From Lepas anatifera (lineage: Eukaryota > Arthropoda > Thecostraca > Lepadidae): DNA of 64,000 bases. The DNA lies in NCBI GenBank assembly GCA_034440635.1, contig JAOTON010000198.1:1-64000 (forward strand). Reading direction: 5' to 3'. This document shows, piece by piece, positions 23,733-37,104 of the stretch (its first letter is position 1; every line of letters starts with the position of its first letter). Both the position numbers and the translations under genes were made by a program. The notes under the pieces are model-generated. The model saw only the letters and a list, made by a program, of their open reading frames with translations, ran no database searches and had not been told where the DNA came from.

Positions 23733-25285
23733 CTCATCATCATCATCATCATCATATTTCGGGTTTAGGGGCGCAACGACATCATAGGTCATACGGCGCC
23801 CAAAACACTGAATTAAGAAATACACGTCGTGGTATTACTCAGTTCAGTCAGTGTTAAAATGGTGGGGTGAGACACAGATAAAAACAAACAAATAAGTCGA
23901 TGGTGAGACGAGTCACGGAGTCAGAGATACCAGCTGTCCGTGCATTTCAGGGACGGCTACCTCCGGGAGAGTAAATAACATTCAAGTTAGCCTTGTTAAG
24001 GAATAAAACAATATTGGAAGTGTCAACAGTGCGGAATTCTCCCAACAGATCCTTCAGTGAAGGAGTACATGGCAGATATCGCGCCCTCCAACCTCGTAGT
24101 CGCGACAATCCACTAACACGTGTGTCACCGTGAGTCGCTCGTCGCAGCGCGGGCACGCCGGAGGGCCATCACCGCAGAGGAGGTATGAGTGTGTCGCGTG
24201 TGTGTGACCTATACGCAGCCTGGTGAGAATCACCTCCTCTCTCCTACATTGTGCACTGGCCGACGACCACACCCCTAATTTGGACTTCAGCAGCCGCAGC
24301 TTACTGCCCCTTGGATCGCTGTCCCATGAGCACTGCCACAAATCGCGAACGTATTCACGGATTTTCGGATAGAAATCCGAAAGTGGAATGCCTAGGCCGG
24401 TTGGCACCCAACCCTGAGTCGCTATCTTGGCACATTCGTCGGCGCGCTCGTTGCCAGGTATACCTACCTGGCTTGGCACCCAGACTATGATGACAATTTT
24501 ACCCTGGCAGTGTGCCCTATACATCCTACGTCTTATAAGCTCTAGAATATGTGATGATGTCGTGAGCGTTTCAAACACACTCAGCGCTTGTATAGATGAT
24601 AGCGAGTCTGAAAATGTTACATGTCGGCGTGTTCTGGAAAAAAAATATGATCCATGCAACGAAACAGCGCATACAGCTCAGCGGTGAAAACAGATGCGGT
24701 ACCCGGCAGCGTAAATCTATTTTCAAAGGTCTCACCCACAACGGCGCATCCCGTTCCATTACCACTTTTCGAACCGTCTGTGTAGTATACGGAGTAATCT
24801 ATGTATGAGTCATGCAGGTGCTGCAGGAAAACCTGACGCATCGCATTAGGCGGTAGATCCTTTGTCATTTCAAGTAGTCTGGTGTCGGTTTTAAATTCAG
24901 GTAAAACTCATGGTTCCACTGATGACGCGTGGTGAGTCTCGATTAGGCTAAGATCTATATCGGCTTCGCTGAGCCACTCGCATACCCTGAGTCCAGGGTG
25001 TCGTGCTGATGCCGGGAGAGTGTCGGCCTGGCGCTGTAGCGTTTCAGAAAATAATTTTGGGTATGCTGGGTGCCCGGGGAATTGTCTAATCTTTAAAACG
25101 TATTTCAGCGATAAGAAACGTAGTCGCAACGACAAAGGCATCTGGTCCGTATCCACCAGTAGGCTGCTGGTGGGCGATGTGCGGAAAGCACAGGGATAAT
25201 CGTTAAAGCTTGGTGGTGGACAGTGTCCAATACTCGCTTGGCACTTTCCGTGGCGGATTCGTAAACTATACACCCATGATTCTAG
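23733..25285 (-). mobile_element. I-group non-LTR fragment, unit 2
   Basis: This is a duplicated copy of 12583-14132 with the same flanking repeats (right copy TTTTGCGAATAACTTC at 25286-25301) and the same in-frame stop before RNase H. It has an additional frameshift after the zinc motif (DYEVGGRD), shared with unit 3, and one more near 24617-24660 in the RNase H. Confidence 0.8.
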
Positions 25286-25370
25286 TTTTGCGAATAACTT
25301 CCAAACCAAGCAAGATAAATCCATAGTTGATACACCTTTGCAATCCTCTTGTCAATAATAATCGAATGAT

Positions 25371-25560
25371 GGGGGATGAGGTGGCTTAGTGGATAGCACC
25401 CTTGTCTTCTAAGCCACCGGTCCCGGGTTCAAGTCCCGGCGGAGCCTCTGAATAAGTCGATCTGATCCCCAAAATCCCTTCCAACAGGGTGAGGGTTGGC
25501 GACGCCGTATGACCCTGGCAGTTGGTGCGTCGTTAAACCCCAACAATTATTATTATTATT
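25371..25560 (+). mobile_element. tRNA-derived SINE inserted after the duplications
   Basis: Same family as 4214-4383, with A box TGGCTTAGTGG, B box GGTTCAAGTCC and an (ATT)n tail. It is flanked by the 14-bp duplication AATAATCGAATGAT (25357-25370 and 25561-25574). Units 1 and 3 have the uninterrupted site near 14205 and 37180. Confidence 0.85.
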
Positions 25561-26797
25561 AATAATCGAATGATATATGATATCGATTGATATGATATCG
25601 ATGATCCAATTTGAAATTTGACCTGACCCAGGTCAATGGTTTGACCCAACTTGACCTGGTATTATCATTATGTATATCATTTGACTTGCAGTGACCATTT
25701 AAACACTTTGGTGACAAAATAAAAGTTTTATCTTTGTTTATTCAAAATGTATAGAGTAAAACACCGAAAAATGCCTATTTGCACTAAGATGACCTTTGAA
25801 AGGTCACAGGTCCAAATTGTTGGTATCAACTTCAGAAATGGGCTAAGACCAAGTCGTAAAGGATGTTTGAAGTTGATTCCATCGATAATTACTGAGGGGA
25901 GCTTATTTCCTGATTTTCCCAATGCATTTGCAATGGGGAGGCCATGCTCTGTACATGACCTGAGGTTACCGATATTAAAAAATCCTGGGACACGAGTTGT
26001 AGCTCCTGGTCGGCTTAATATGGGGTATGAATTTCAATCTGGTCAATTAACCCTCCTTTTAGTTATGCAGTCCTAAACATTTTTTGAGGTGAGGTCTTTT
26101 CACCTGACCTTATATGACCTTGAGCTAAAATTTTCAGGAATCATATGAAAATAATGAAGAAATAGCCAGACTAAGTTTGAAGGCGCTGCGCTCCGCCGTT
26201 TTTCGGTCACTTTGGAAATACCCGGGGGGGGTCTAAAACGACCCCCCACCCGGGCGAAGGTTAAGTTCAAAAGTTCAGAAATTAGAGGAAAAACTCTTTT
26301 AGTTCCATTTTATCCAAAGATAACCTATGGAGCAAAATTTCAGAAGCGACTGTAAGGCTCATTTCAAGTGCCAAAGGCCATGCTGGGTCACAAAACAAAA
26401 GTTCAAACCACTAAAAAGTCAAAATTTAAACAAATACAATTCACCTATTTCAAAATATGGTATAGTCGAAGACCAGTTCAGTGGTATACAAGAATTTGTT
26501 CATCAAGCAATGCATTTTAAGCTATAAAATATCAAAGAAGAATTGAAAGGCGATCTCCCGAAAAATTATAGCGTATAAGAGCAATATTGAAAGCCAGAAT
26601 CCATCGTTAACAAAAGTCCTTAGAAGATATCCGTTGTCACTGGCAAAGATGTGATTTGAAAACCATGATCTGTATTTTATGAATAAATATTCAAATTAAC
26701 ACTAGCACAAAAGCTTCAATGGAACACGTATGCAGTTACGTGATAACGAAGCACACAGATGATGGAAGCAGATATTCAGATGATGGGGGGGGCGGCA

Positions 26798-27760
26798 CTA
26801 ATACACAGCCTTGTGGACGGGAGCAGCGTGGTACACAGGCTTGGGGGCATGGTAAACGGGGGCAGCGTGGTACACAGGCTTCGGGGCATGGTACACGGGG
26901 GCAGTGTGGTGCACTGGCTTCGGGGCATGGTAGGCCGAAGCAGCGTGGTGCGAGGCCTTGTGGACGGGAGCGGGGTGGTAGGCGGGCGCCTGGGCGTAGC
27001 CGTCGTAGGTGACCTCTGCGTTGTAGCCGCCGTGGTGGTCAGCGTGGTACTTGACGTTCTGTGTGCGGCCGTCGGGCAGCACGACGCTGTACTGTCCCTC
27101 GACGTTGTTGCCATCGCCGTGCTCCTGCTGGGAGAACTGGGCGCCGTAGTGCGGGTCGTTGACGGCGTAGTCGAAGGCGTAGGGCCGCGCGTGGTGGTCG
27201 TCGTGTCCGTAGCCGTGCTGGGGCGCTGCGGCGGCCGTGGCGGCGAGGGCGGCAATCAGCAGAAACTGAAGATGCAGAAAAAATTGGAGTGGTTATTAAT
27301 GGTTGAAATAGTATATGAACGAATAATGAAATAGCAAAATTCATGCAGTTTTTTACAACCTCCGGGTGTTTTCTATTGTGATACAGACAATTTTGTGTTT
27401 TAGGTTCATGGTTAAAGGAGATGTTAGGTCACAAGATACCTTTACTTAAAGGTACGCTCAAGAGGGATCCCTCCACGCCCGAGTGACATCACACGGGCGT
27501 GGAGGAATTCCTTCACTATTGAGTCATATGTTAAACTGCTGCTAATGGCACTTCCTGCTTGCAAATTTGTGACAATACACGATAATCAAGTTTATCCAGA
27601 ATGCAATAAATAAGCATTTCATTTTCAATTCTGGCCCTCTTTTTGCCAAAATTTGCTATTTAATCATTTAATTTTCCCATGTTATATGCTACGAGGTGTG
27701 ACGTCACATCCGGTGGTCTGCGCTTGCTGTTGGAGGGGGCTGGTTAGGTCATACCTTCAT
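26798..27760 (-). CDS. Cuticle gene 6 (Y type): intact RR-2 cuticle protein
   Basis: Exon 1 is 27755-27760 (MK), the intron is 489 bp and carries the 9-bp-duplication insertion, and exon 2 is 26798-27265 (468 bp, in frame), starting FLLIAALAATAAAAPQ after TTCAG. The product has about 157 residues with signal peptide, complete RR-2 domain and three YHAPKPV repeats ending PVHKAVY. Among the Y-type genes of the tandem units (4, 6, 8, 10) it is the only one with an undamaged frame. Confidence 0.88.
27432..27742. mobile_element. Unclassified insertion with 9-bp duplication in the intron of gene 6
   Basis: Flanked by GTTAGGTCA (27423-27431 and 27743-27751). Same element as 16037-16659 but without the nested MITE. 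Its hairpin (CTCCACGCCCG ... CGGGCGTGGAG) is unbroken here. Confidence 0.6.
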
Positions 27761-27785
27761 GTCAGTGGTGGAATGTTCAGCTGTG

Positions 27786-27821
27786 AACTGATGCTGGGCC
27801 CCGGCACCGGCCCAATTTATA
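27786..27821 (-). promoter_or_regulatory. Core promoter of cuticle gene 6
   Basis: The TATAAAT box is at 27815-27821 and TCAGTT at 27786-27791, with 32-bp spacing. Confidence 0.75.
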
Positions 27822-28814
27822 CCACAGACAGCGGCAAAGGCTGTGGCTAGACCGCGGTAGGGGCTGCGGCGGCGGTGATTTGGCAGGACCGCACGGGCCA
27901 CTGTGACCCAGAGTCTAGAGCTTATATTGGCCGCATATCTAATGGTTTTAGTTGGGCAGCCCTTAATTTTGTCGTTGAGCGGCACAAGCCAATCTCTGCT
28001 CTTGGCTCATGGAAGGCTAATTGTTTTCTTTTAAGAGTTTCCACAAAGAATCTGTGTTCGGTCAGTCAACACTTTAAGAATACGACACTTTATCTCTGGT
28101 AACCATTTAATGAACCTTACATGTTGCAAGCCGCCGCAGGCTGCCAGATTGGTGATTACACGAGATGCTTGGGTCAACCCAGAGTAGTAAGACACTAGGC
28201 GATATCTCTGTTTTAGGCGACTGCAGGTTGATTTCCTGATTTTCAGACTTATTTTTGCATATATTGCCTTTTTTAGAATTTAAACGAAGTAGTCTATGGT
28301 CTTTAATTAAACTGTTAGGTCGGATGAAGAATGTCGCTTTAACACTGTGGGAAGCATATACGTCGAAACCTTTTCATTATTTGTGCATTTCACTATGTGT
28401 TGGCTTTACCTTTTTGTTGGGAGTGGCCAGCACATCATTGGGAGTGTCCGGGCACCCTCAATGCGACAGAAATCCAAGCACCTGATCTTAAGTTTTTGAA
28501 AATGAGCCGCTGCAGCATTGGCGGACGCAGGGGGAGGGCATTCCTGCCATGCCCCCCCAAAGCGCTGGTGGGGGGGGGCAAACTATCTTTGCCCCCCGCC
28601 AAACGCCGGAGAAATTTTTGAACAAAGGTATTTTTGCCATAGGTCTGCAGAGAAAAAAATTCGCTCGCACAACCCCCAACCCCCTTCGGAGAGCGATCAT
28701 GCACTTGGAGAGGTAGCTTATACTAGGTCTGTAGGGCACTGAAAAAGGTGTTTACACTAGGTCTGTAGAGCAAAAAATCTTCGCTCCAACCCCCCCTTCG
28801 CCCCAGGAGAAGAG

Positions 28815-30362
28815 GCCCCAGGAGAAGAGGTCCTCATCTGCTCGAAGTTATCAACTCTTCGCTGATCTCCGGAGAGCTACCAACGGAATGGAAGCTGGCT
28901 ACAGTTGTCCCACTCCATAAATCGGGAAGTGTAACTGAGCCTGGTAACTACCGTCCCGTGTCTATTATCAGCACAGTCGCAAAAGTAGCAGAGAGCGTTG
29001 TGTGCGTGCAGCTGGTTAACTACATGGAGTCGCATGCAATTCTCAGTGATATCCAGCATGGATTCAGAACAGGACGATCCACAGAATCAGCTATGCTAGA
29101 CGCAGTTGGATGGCTGATGGAAGGCATGGACCAAGGCTTTTTAGGGTCCGTCACAACCGCGGACACGTCCAAAGCCTTCGATTCCGTGGAACACTCCCGA
29201 CTGATAGAAAAATTAGGATGGTATGGTATAGATAGCCATTGGTTTGAGCGCTGGTTAAGTGAGCGTAGACAAAAAGTCAAGGGAGGGGATAAAATGCTTC
29301 CTATTACACATGGTGTGGTTCAGGGTTCACTTCTCGGCCCAGTCTTGTTTTTTACTCTTCACAAATGATTTGATGTCTCACGTAGAATCCAAAATTGTCA
29401 TGTACGCCGATGACGCACAATTCTTGCATCGAGGCCTTAGTCAAAACCCGCTTGAACTTCAGGGAAAAGTAGAAGCTACATTCAAGCAAGCCCACACATG
29501 GTTTACCCAGAATAGTTTAAAAATCAACCCAACAAAAACTGATCTTATGCTTGTTAGACCACGCCATAGGTATTCATCACTGCAGTTCTCTGTGCAGTTT
29601 GGAGATGTTAATGTTAAACCGTCGTCAACTGCCAAGATTTTGGGTCTCACTGTCGATGATGGATTACATTTTGATGCTCATGTAACAACAGTGATCAAAC
29701 GGTGCTACTCTACTCTAGGTGGCTTAGCAAAATTTTCGTACAGACTTCCAGAAGCGGTAAAGAAGATGATAGTAGAAACTCTTATATTCCCACATATTAC
29801 CTATTGTTTGTCAATCTGGTCAGGATGCAACAAAAGTCAGCACAACCGCATTCAAAAAGTCATTAATCATTGCGCGCGAGTCGTGAAAGGAGCCAGAAAG
29901 CATGACCATGTGACTCCCATACTAAAAGACTTAAAATGGCCTAGATTCGATGAATTCTTACAGGAGCATGACCTGACTACCATGTGTTATGTTCTGTACT
30001 CAAAAAATGCCCCATCCAGCCTGCGTGATCGGTTCACACACCGCGAGGAAGTCTCGAGTAGGCAGACCAGAGCCACGCATGCGGGTGACCTTCACCTACC
30101 GCGTGTGCGAACCGAGCACGCCCGGCGATTTTTCAGATATCGGGCCACATCACTGTGGAACCTCGCTCCTGCTGAAGTTAGGAACGAGCGCAAACCGGCA
30201 AAATGTCGTAGGCTGGCTAACCGCTGGATTAATGATAGACGTCAGGTAGAGAATAGGAGCTAACTAGTGTGGAGCTGAAGAGTGTATGGTTTGTAATTCA
30301 TGACGGAAGAGCCATTTTGTATGGAGGACATGAAAATATATGATGATGATGATGATGATGAT
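28815..30362 (+). mobile_element. 5'-truncated CR1/L2-like non-LTR retrotransposon
   Basis: This plus-strand fragment ends in a (GAT)n tail (about 30340-30362) and interrupts the hAT MITE. Units 1 and 3 lack it, so it is unit-specific. It shares many motifs with the fragment at 547-2061 but is a different copy. Confidence 0.8.
28840..30263 (+). pseudogene. Reverse transcriptase fragment, frameshifted
   Basis: The frame opens at LPTEWKLATVVPLHKSG, passes NYRPVSIISTVAKVAE, HGFRTGRSTESAM and DTSKAFDSVEH, and breaks in a T run near 29347-29352 (six T). The next frame resumes with LLFTNDLMSHVE, the catalytic MYADD box and NPTKTDLML, then runs through the thumb and C-terminal region to the stop at 30263. 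One base accounts for the break. Endonuclease and N-terminal parts are missing. Confidence 0.8.
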
Positions 30363-31689
30363 GAGGCAAACATGGGTTTGGCCCACCCCTCAAAACTCGA
30401 GTCTGGCTCCGCCCCTGCGCTGCAGGAACCTTATTTGCCACTCAGCACCATTGTTGGCAACTGCAACACTATGAGGAAATTCCCAGACTTGGATGTGGCA
30501 GCTGAGTCTATCTTGTACCTAAGACCCAGCCATGCTGCATTCATTTGACGAAACATTGTTAAGAGAGACCACGACCTTTTAACAAAGCGATTTCCTCGCT
30601 TTTCTACTCTTTGTACGTTGACATAAAACTGTTTTCCCAGGTGGAACTTTCTCCGATATCAGCTTTGCCTGCTTCTACCTTTTTTGTTCTTGGCTCGTCA
30701 CGTTATGACCAAAGCTGGTAAACGCCAATTATACTTGCCTCTAATAAAGACGTGTGTATTTCAAAGAAGTGACAAATCCGTCAGCAATTGGACATAGAGC
30801 CACAATATTCAGTGAGTGATGTATTTCCTAAAGTACCGGACATTGTCTTATGCAAATCACACATTGGCAGACTCAGTAGGAAACTGATTGGCGGTGCATG
30901 GGAATATATTAATGAGTAAGGAAAAGAGCATACTTGCTTTGGGGGGAGTGATCCCATGATGTCAGTAACCTCCCCATGGGATGACGGCTAAAATATTTAG
31001 GCCTTTTTATCGCGCATCTCTAGAGAATACTGTGTAGAAATTACTAGTGCATAAGTCAGGAGCAAAAAGTGAAACCATATTGAGAAAGCTAGAATTGGCA
31101 CAGGATTGTTCAGAATGTAATGGGATATAATGTGTTTTTGTGATTTTTTTCAAATTTCACATCTTCAAATTTTGACTTTATTAGTTTGATTTCTCGTTTT
31201 GTGACCTAGCATGACGTTTTAGCACTTGAAATGGGCCTTACAGACACCTCTGAAAGTTCCCTCCATAGATTATCTTTGCATAAAATAGAAATAAAAGTGT
31301 TTTTCCTCCAATTTCAGAACTTTTGCACTTCCGATAGGTAAACAGACGGCCTACACCCCACTGCGGTAGGACAGCGAAATTAAAAACGCTGCAAAGAAAG
31401 TGATTGCTTTTAGAATCAGGTAAATAGTTTTCCTGAACCAGAATGCAGTGATGTTGCATTGTCCTGACGCATATTTCATTGTGCAGCTCTCCGAGTTTAT
31501 GAAAATTAATACCTGTGAACACAAGTGGGGCGGGTAACCGACTTCCTCAGGTTTCGACGGGTATAACAAAAACACTCTGGTGCAGCGCCGTCGTACTTCA
31601 TCTCCCTCTTACCCGGAATTTTTGCAACTTCTGCAAAACTTAGGTCAGCTAGCAACTGAAATGAACCATAGGAACCGTAAGTACCTTAA

Positions 31690-31905
31690 GTCAGCCGGAA
31701 ACTGACTGGTTAGAGGGTGGCCTGAGCTAGGCGGCCCTCCCTGTGCTTGGTGGGACCTTAAACTTTTGTTTCTAAATTAACCCTTAATTGTGGGAATTCC
31801 CGTTTTGTTGGCGGCGTCGGATCTGCATGATGATTCCATTGATGACTTCAGTAAGAATTTGGCTCCTAAAACCGAGCTGGGAATAAGTTTGACAAAATTT
31901 ATAAA
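31690..31905 (+). repeat. SINE 3'-body remnant, unit 3
   Basis: Same headless body as at 5640-5865. Confidence 0.65.
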
Positions 31906-32015
31906 AAAGAAAAATAATATACGGTTTTGGTAATAGGAAATTTACGCCTTGTTTCGAGTGTGACAAGGACCAAGAAGCGTACTAGTCATGGACTAATTTA
32001 TCCTTGCATCCTTAA

Positions 32016-32861
32016 CACTCGCATTGACGGCGATCTGAGCCACCTTCGTTTTGACAGGGGGGGCAGTACCCTTCCCCTCTCCTAAGGTCTCGAGAACCAC
32101 GCTAGATAACGAAAAAAGGTAAACAGTGCTGGGTAGCCCATCCACAGCTCTATCAAAAGTAATCGAGCAATTTTTTGGTCAGGTCACATTTAACGACACT
32201 AGAGGTCAAGAGATGACGTCATAGGGATAACATGTAAATGAAAGTTTTCGGTCATTACATTTGAAGAAGTAAAGATGGAGCGAAACAATTTAAACCTTGT
32301 CAATCCTCACAGAAAGCCAAATAGGATTATTTATGATAAGGTTTTGCTAAGTCAAATTTGGCCAAATATGGGATTTGACCTGACCTGAGGTCAGGCCAAT
32401 GTCAAATTACGTCAAAAACTATATCATTAAATCTGCAAAGACGAGATAAATCTAATTCAGAAAAAAATAAACTTTATCACCGTCCATTACTAAGTTATAC
32501 AGTCGAAATCATTTTCCTATTTATTTCCAAAGGGAGGTCATGGCTCATACTTGAACTTAGGTCATTGATATAAAACATACACGAACATATTTAAGAAAAC
32601 TTGGTGGACCCATGATAAAATATGAGTTTCATTCGGCCTAATATGATTTATGTTTTCTTAAACTTTTTGGTGGTCAGGTCACTTGACCTCTACTGGTGAC
32701 TTGATCTGAGATGACCTTACCTTAAAATTTTGGCCAAAGGTGTAAAAATGATAGGAGAAAAGGATTGCCAAGTCCGGCGGCGCTACTCGCCGCTCTTTTA
32801 CGCTATCTCTAAAAAACTTGAGGGGGCGGGCGGGTACCCGCCCTCCGCGTCAATGTGCAAG
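32016..32861. mobile_element. AGGTCA-rich TTAA transposon, unit 3
   Basis: TTAA is at 32012-32015 and 32862-32865. Content matches 20238-21088 closely. Confidence 0.7.
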
Positions 32862-33884
32862 TTAAAGGGAATGTGGCACCTTTATGGCGTGATTTTAACT
32901 GAGTTAACCAGGTTGTAAAGCATGCCTGAAAATCCATTACTCACATATCATTTGTCTTTGAGCTAGAAATTTTTGCAGAGAAAAGTTAAAAACCTACATG
33001 AAATATTCCCAAGGATCCGCCTACAGCTGTCAGCTGTTGGCCTGACGTCATGCTAATGTCACGGTGAGTAGTCATCCTATTGAAGCCTCCTGAATATGAC
33101 AGTAGTTGCCAGATCATGGCGTTATGCACAGGGAGAGGTTTATTGTTTGCTATAGAGGAGCATTTTAAATATCAAAACACTGGGCTTTTTTGTACATTTT
33201 TCAGGAAAAGTCATGGCGATTACTATTTTCGGCTAAAAATAGCTCTAATTGCCATATATTTCGAGAATTTGCCAAGGTGCTTCATTCCCTGTAAGGAAAA
33301 TTTCCAAAAATGTAGCAAATTTGTCAATAATTGAAAAAGTATCCCTAGGCAGTTTGCAAAGTCCCTGGCCTTAACGGTCGGGAACCTCGCAAATTTCAGA
33401 TAAAAGTTCGGGGCTTTCGCGACTTTCATGCTTTGTCAGTTTGATATAACAAGCCGGCATTTTAATGTGACCTGGTTGGCTATCATCCTTGTAATATATT
33501 CATCACAGTATCTGTACATTTTCCGAAAGAATCAGATGTAAACCAGATTTCTTACGTTATATGAAAATCCTCGAGTTTCTTACGTTGTAGGAGAAGTTTC
33601 TATGTGTTATAGCTTTTATATATGTCTAACTGACGGTAATATATTTATTGGGACATTTAATGCTCATTATCAGCCTCTAAAAGCCTAATTGAAAGACAAG
33701 AGTACACGTGGTTACCAAACTGTCCTTGGAAGGTATTTGTTGTCAATGGCAAAGACGTGCTTTGAAAAAATGTTCTGTATTTTATGAATAAATATTTGAA
33801 TGAAAAATTGCATAAAAGCACCGATATGGGACACGTATGCAGTCACGTGATTACGGAAGCAGACATTCAGATCATGGAGGGCGA

Positions 33885-34513
33885 CTAATACACAGCCTTG
33901 TGGACGGGAGCTGGGTGGTACGCAGGCTTGGGGGCATGGTACACGGGGGCAGCTTGGTACACAGGCTTCGGGGCATGGTACACGGGGGCAGCGTGGTACA
34001 CAGGCTTCTGGGCATGGTAGGCCGAAGCAGCGTGGTGCGAGGCCTTGTGGACGGGAGCGGGGTGGTAGGCGGGCGCCTTGGCGTAGCCGTCGTAGGTGAC
34101 CTCTGCGTTGTAGCCGCCGTGGTGGTCAGCGTGGTACCTGACGTTCTGTGTGCGGCCGTCGGGCAGCACAACGCTGTACTGTCCCTCGACGTTGTTGCCA
34201 TCGCCGTGCTCCTGCTGGGAGAACTGGGCGCCGTAGTGCGGGTCGTTGACGGCGTAGTCGAAGGCGTAGGGCCGCGCGTGGTGGTCGTCGTGCCCGTAGC
34301 CGTGCTGGGGCGCTGCGGCGGCCGTGGCGGCGAGGGCGGCAATCAGCAGGAACTGTAAGATGGCGAACAAATTGAAATGGTTATTAATGGTTGAATTAAT
34401 GCTCAACAGAAATCATGCAGTAGCTTACAGTATACATTGCGCTTTCTCTTTCGATTACGACAATTATGTGTTTAAGATCGATGGTTAAAAGAGATGTTGG
34501 GCCATACCTTCAT
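33885..34513 (-). CDS. Cuticle gene 7 (X type): intact RR-2 cuticle protein
   Basis: Exon 1 is 34508-34513 (MK), the intron is 155 bp, and exon 2 is 33885-34352 (468 bp, in frame). The protein has about 157 residues: MKFLLIAALAATAAAA signal peptide, a full RR-2 domain with NVRYHADHHGGYNAEV (Arg where other copies have Lys), and a tail of three variant repeats (HAQKPVYHAAP, HAPKPVYQAAP, HAPKPAYHPAP) ending HKAVY. It closely resembles gene 9. Confidence 0.88.
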
Positions 34514-34538
34514 GTTAGTGGTGGAATGTTCAGCTTTG

Positions 34539-34574
34539 AACTGATGCTGTACCCCGGCACCGGCCCAATTTATA
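34539..34574 (-). promoter_or_regulatory. Core promoter of cuticle gene 7
   Basis: The TATAAAT box is at 34568-34574 and TCAGTT at 34539-34544, with 32-bp spacing. Confidence 0.75.
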
Positions 34575-35556
34575 CCACAGACAGCGGCAAAGGTTGTGGC
34601 TAGACCGCGGAAGGGGCTGGGGCGGCGGTGATTTAGCAGGAACGCACGGGCCACTGTGACCCAGAGTCTAGAGCCTGCATTGCCCGGAGATCTCGTGGTT
34701 TGATTCAGTAGCGTTCAGTGTTTACTTTGATTACCACTAGCCAATCTCTGCTCTTGGCTCATGGAACGGGAATTGATCGACTTAAGATTGTATTTCGTTA
34801 TCTCGGGTATCTATCTAGTTAAATGTTGCATTCCTACCATATTTTTTAATTGGGGCGTTCCAGGACAAAACGACCAAAAATAGGTCATTTTGACACCACC
34901 AGGTCTATCATAAAAAATCAGAAACCTTGTCTTCGAGACAGTTTGGGTCACTGAACACAACTGTGAGAATCTTAGCCCCATCCAACCGAGTTATAGCCCA
35001 GGGTGTTTTCGGAAGGTCACCTTTTAAACTTATCTTTGATGCTTCATAACTCAAAAATGCATAGCTTGATGAATAAGTCTTGTATACCAATGAATTGGTT
35101 CGAAAATATAAATTATTTAAACCTTGCCCCTGTGGCGGGTACGAGCCACCCTTTCCCTGGTGGGGGAGGGGGGGCTAAAAAAGACCCCCACGATCCCAAC
35201 AACAAAAGAGCTAAACAAAGCACAAAACGTCAATTGAAAGCACCTAAAAATTATACCGAAAATACTTAGTCATTTTTCTCGTCAGGTGAATATCAAGGCC
35301 ACCAGAGGTCAATATAGGTTAAAATCGCTAATATGAGGTGTACTAAGAAAACCTCATATATCTCAGAAGCTTTGATAGTTAGAAACATTTTCTGAACACC
35401 ATTCGAAAACCCTTGAGCTGCTTTTTTATTAAGTGGCAATGATTTTTGGGTTAGATCAAAGTCTAGGGAGCTGCAGGTCACTGGTCATTGAGAATGTGCT
35501 TGGGAATGTCCATAGCCACCCATGCATAAGGGTGTTTTCTTTTTGCCAACGACTTC

Positions 35557-37104
35557 ATCATCATCATCATCATCATATTTCGGGTTTAGGGGCGCAACGA
35601 CATCATAGGTCATACGGCGCCCAAAACACTGAATTAAGAAATACACGTCGTGGTATTACTCAGTTCAGTCAGTGTTAAAATGGTGGGGTGAGACACAGAT
35701 AAAAACAAACAAATAAGTCGATGGTGAGACGAGTCACGGAGTCAGAGATACCAGCTGTCCGTGCATTTCAGGGACGGCTACCTCCGGGAGAGTAAATAAC
35801 ATTCAAGTTAGCCTTGTTGAGGAATACAACAATATTGGAAGTGTCAACAGTGCGGAATTCTCCCAACAGATCCTTCAGTGAAGGAGTACCTGGCAGATAT
35901 CGCGCCCTCCAACCTCGTAGTCGCGACAATCCACTAACACGTGTGTCACCGTGAGTCGCTCGTCGCAGCGCGGGCACGCCGGAGGGCCATCACCGCAGAG
36001 GAGGTATGAGTGTGTCGCGTGTGTGTGACCTATACGCAGCCTGGTGAGAATCACCTCCTCTCTCCTACATTGTGCACTGGCCGACGACCACACCCCTAAT
36101 TTGGGCTTCAGCAGCCGCAGCTTACTGCCCCTTGGATCGCTGTCCCATGAGCACTGCCACAAATCGCGAACGTATTCACGGATTTTCGGATAGAAATCCG
36201 AAAGTGGGATGCCTAGGCCGGTTGGCACCCAACCCTGAGTCGCTATCTTGGCACATTCGTCGGCGCGCTCGTTGCCAGGTATACCTACCTGGCTTGGCAC
36301 CCAGACTATGATGACAATTTTACCCTGGCAGTGTGCCCTATACATCCTACGTCTTATAAGCTCTAGAATATGTGATGATGTGAGCGTTTCAAACACACTC
36401 AGCGCTTGTATAGATGATAGCGAGTCTGAAAATATTACAGGTCGGCGTGTTAAGGAAAATAAAATATGATCCATGCAACGAAACAGCGCATACAGCTCAG
36501 CGGTGAAAACAGATGCGGTACCCGGCAGCGTAAATCTATTTTCAAAGGTCTCACCCACAACGGCGCATCCCGTTCCATTACCACTTTTCGACCCGTCTGT
36601 GTAGTATACGGAGTAATCTATGTATAAGTCATGCAGGTGCTGCAGGAAAACCTGACGCATCGCATTAGGCGGTAGATCCTTTGTCATTTCAAGTAGTCTG
36701 GTGTCGGTTTTAAATTCAGGTAAAACTCATGGTTCCACTGATGACGCGTGGTGAGTCTCGATTAGGCTAAGATCTATATCGGCTTCGCTGAGCCACTCGC
36801 ATACCCTGAGCCCAGGGTGTCGTGCTGATGCCGGGAGAGTGTCGGCCTGGCGCTGTAGCGTTTCAGAAAATAATTTTGGGTATGCTGAGTGCCCGGGGAA
36901 TTGTCTAATCTTTAAAACGTATTTCAGCGATAAGAAACGTCGTCGCACCGACAAGGGCATCTCGTCGGCATCCACCAGTAGGCTGCTGGTGGGCGATGTG
37001 CGGAAAGCACAGAGATAATCCTTAAAGCTTGGTGGTGGACAGTGTCCAGTACTCGCTTGGCACTTTCCGTGGCGGATTCGTAAACAATACACCCATGATT
37101 CTAG
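35557..37104 (-). mobile_element. I-group non-LTR fragment, unit 3
   Basis: Third copy of the duplicated insertion, flanked by TTTTGCCAACGACTTC (35541-35556) and TTTTGCGAATAACTTC (37105-37120). Its RNase H frame (35875-36687) is the longest open stretch of the three copies, but the same upstream stop and the post-zinc frameshift remain. Confidence 0.8.

Larger units (their letters stand above)
28516..30417. mobile_element. hAT-like MITE, unit 2, split by a retrotransposon
   Basis: Ends CATTGGCGGACGCAGG and TCCGCCCCTG are flanked by CGCTGCAG (28508-28515 and 30418-30425). The CR1-like fragment at about 28815-30362 lies inside it. Confidence 0.8.
19380..31140. repeat. Segmental duplication unit 2 (genes 5 and 6)
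   Basis: It has the same landmark order as unit 1 without gene 3. Unit-specific insertions are a SINE (25371-25560) and a CR1-like fragment (28815-30362). Boundaries are approximate. Confidence 0.7.
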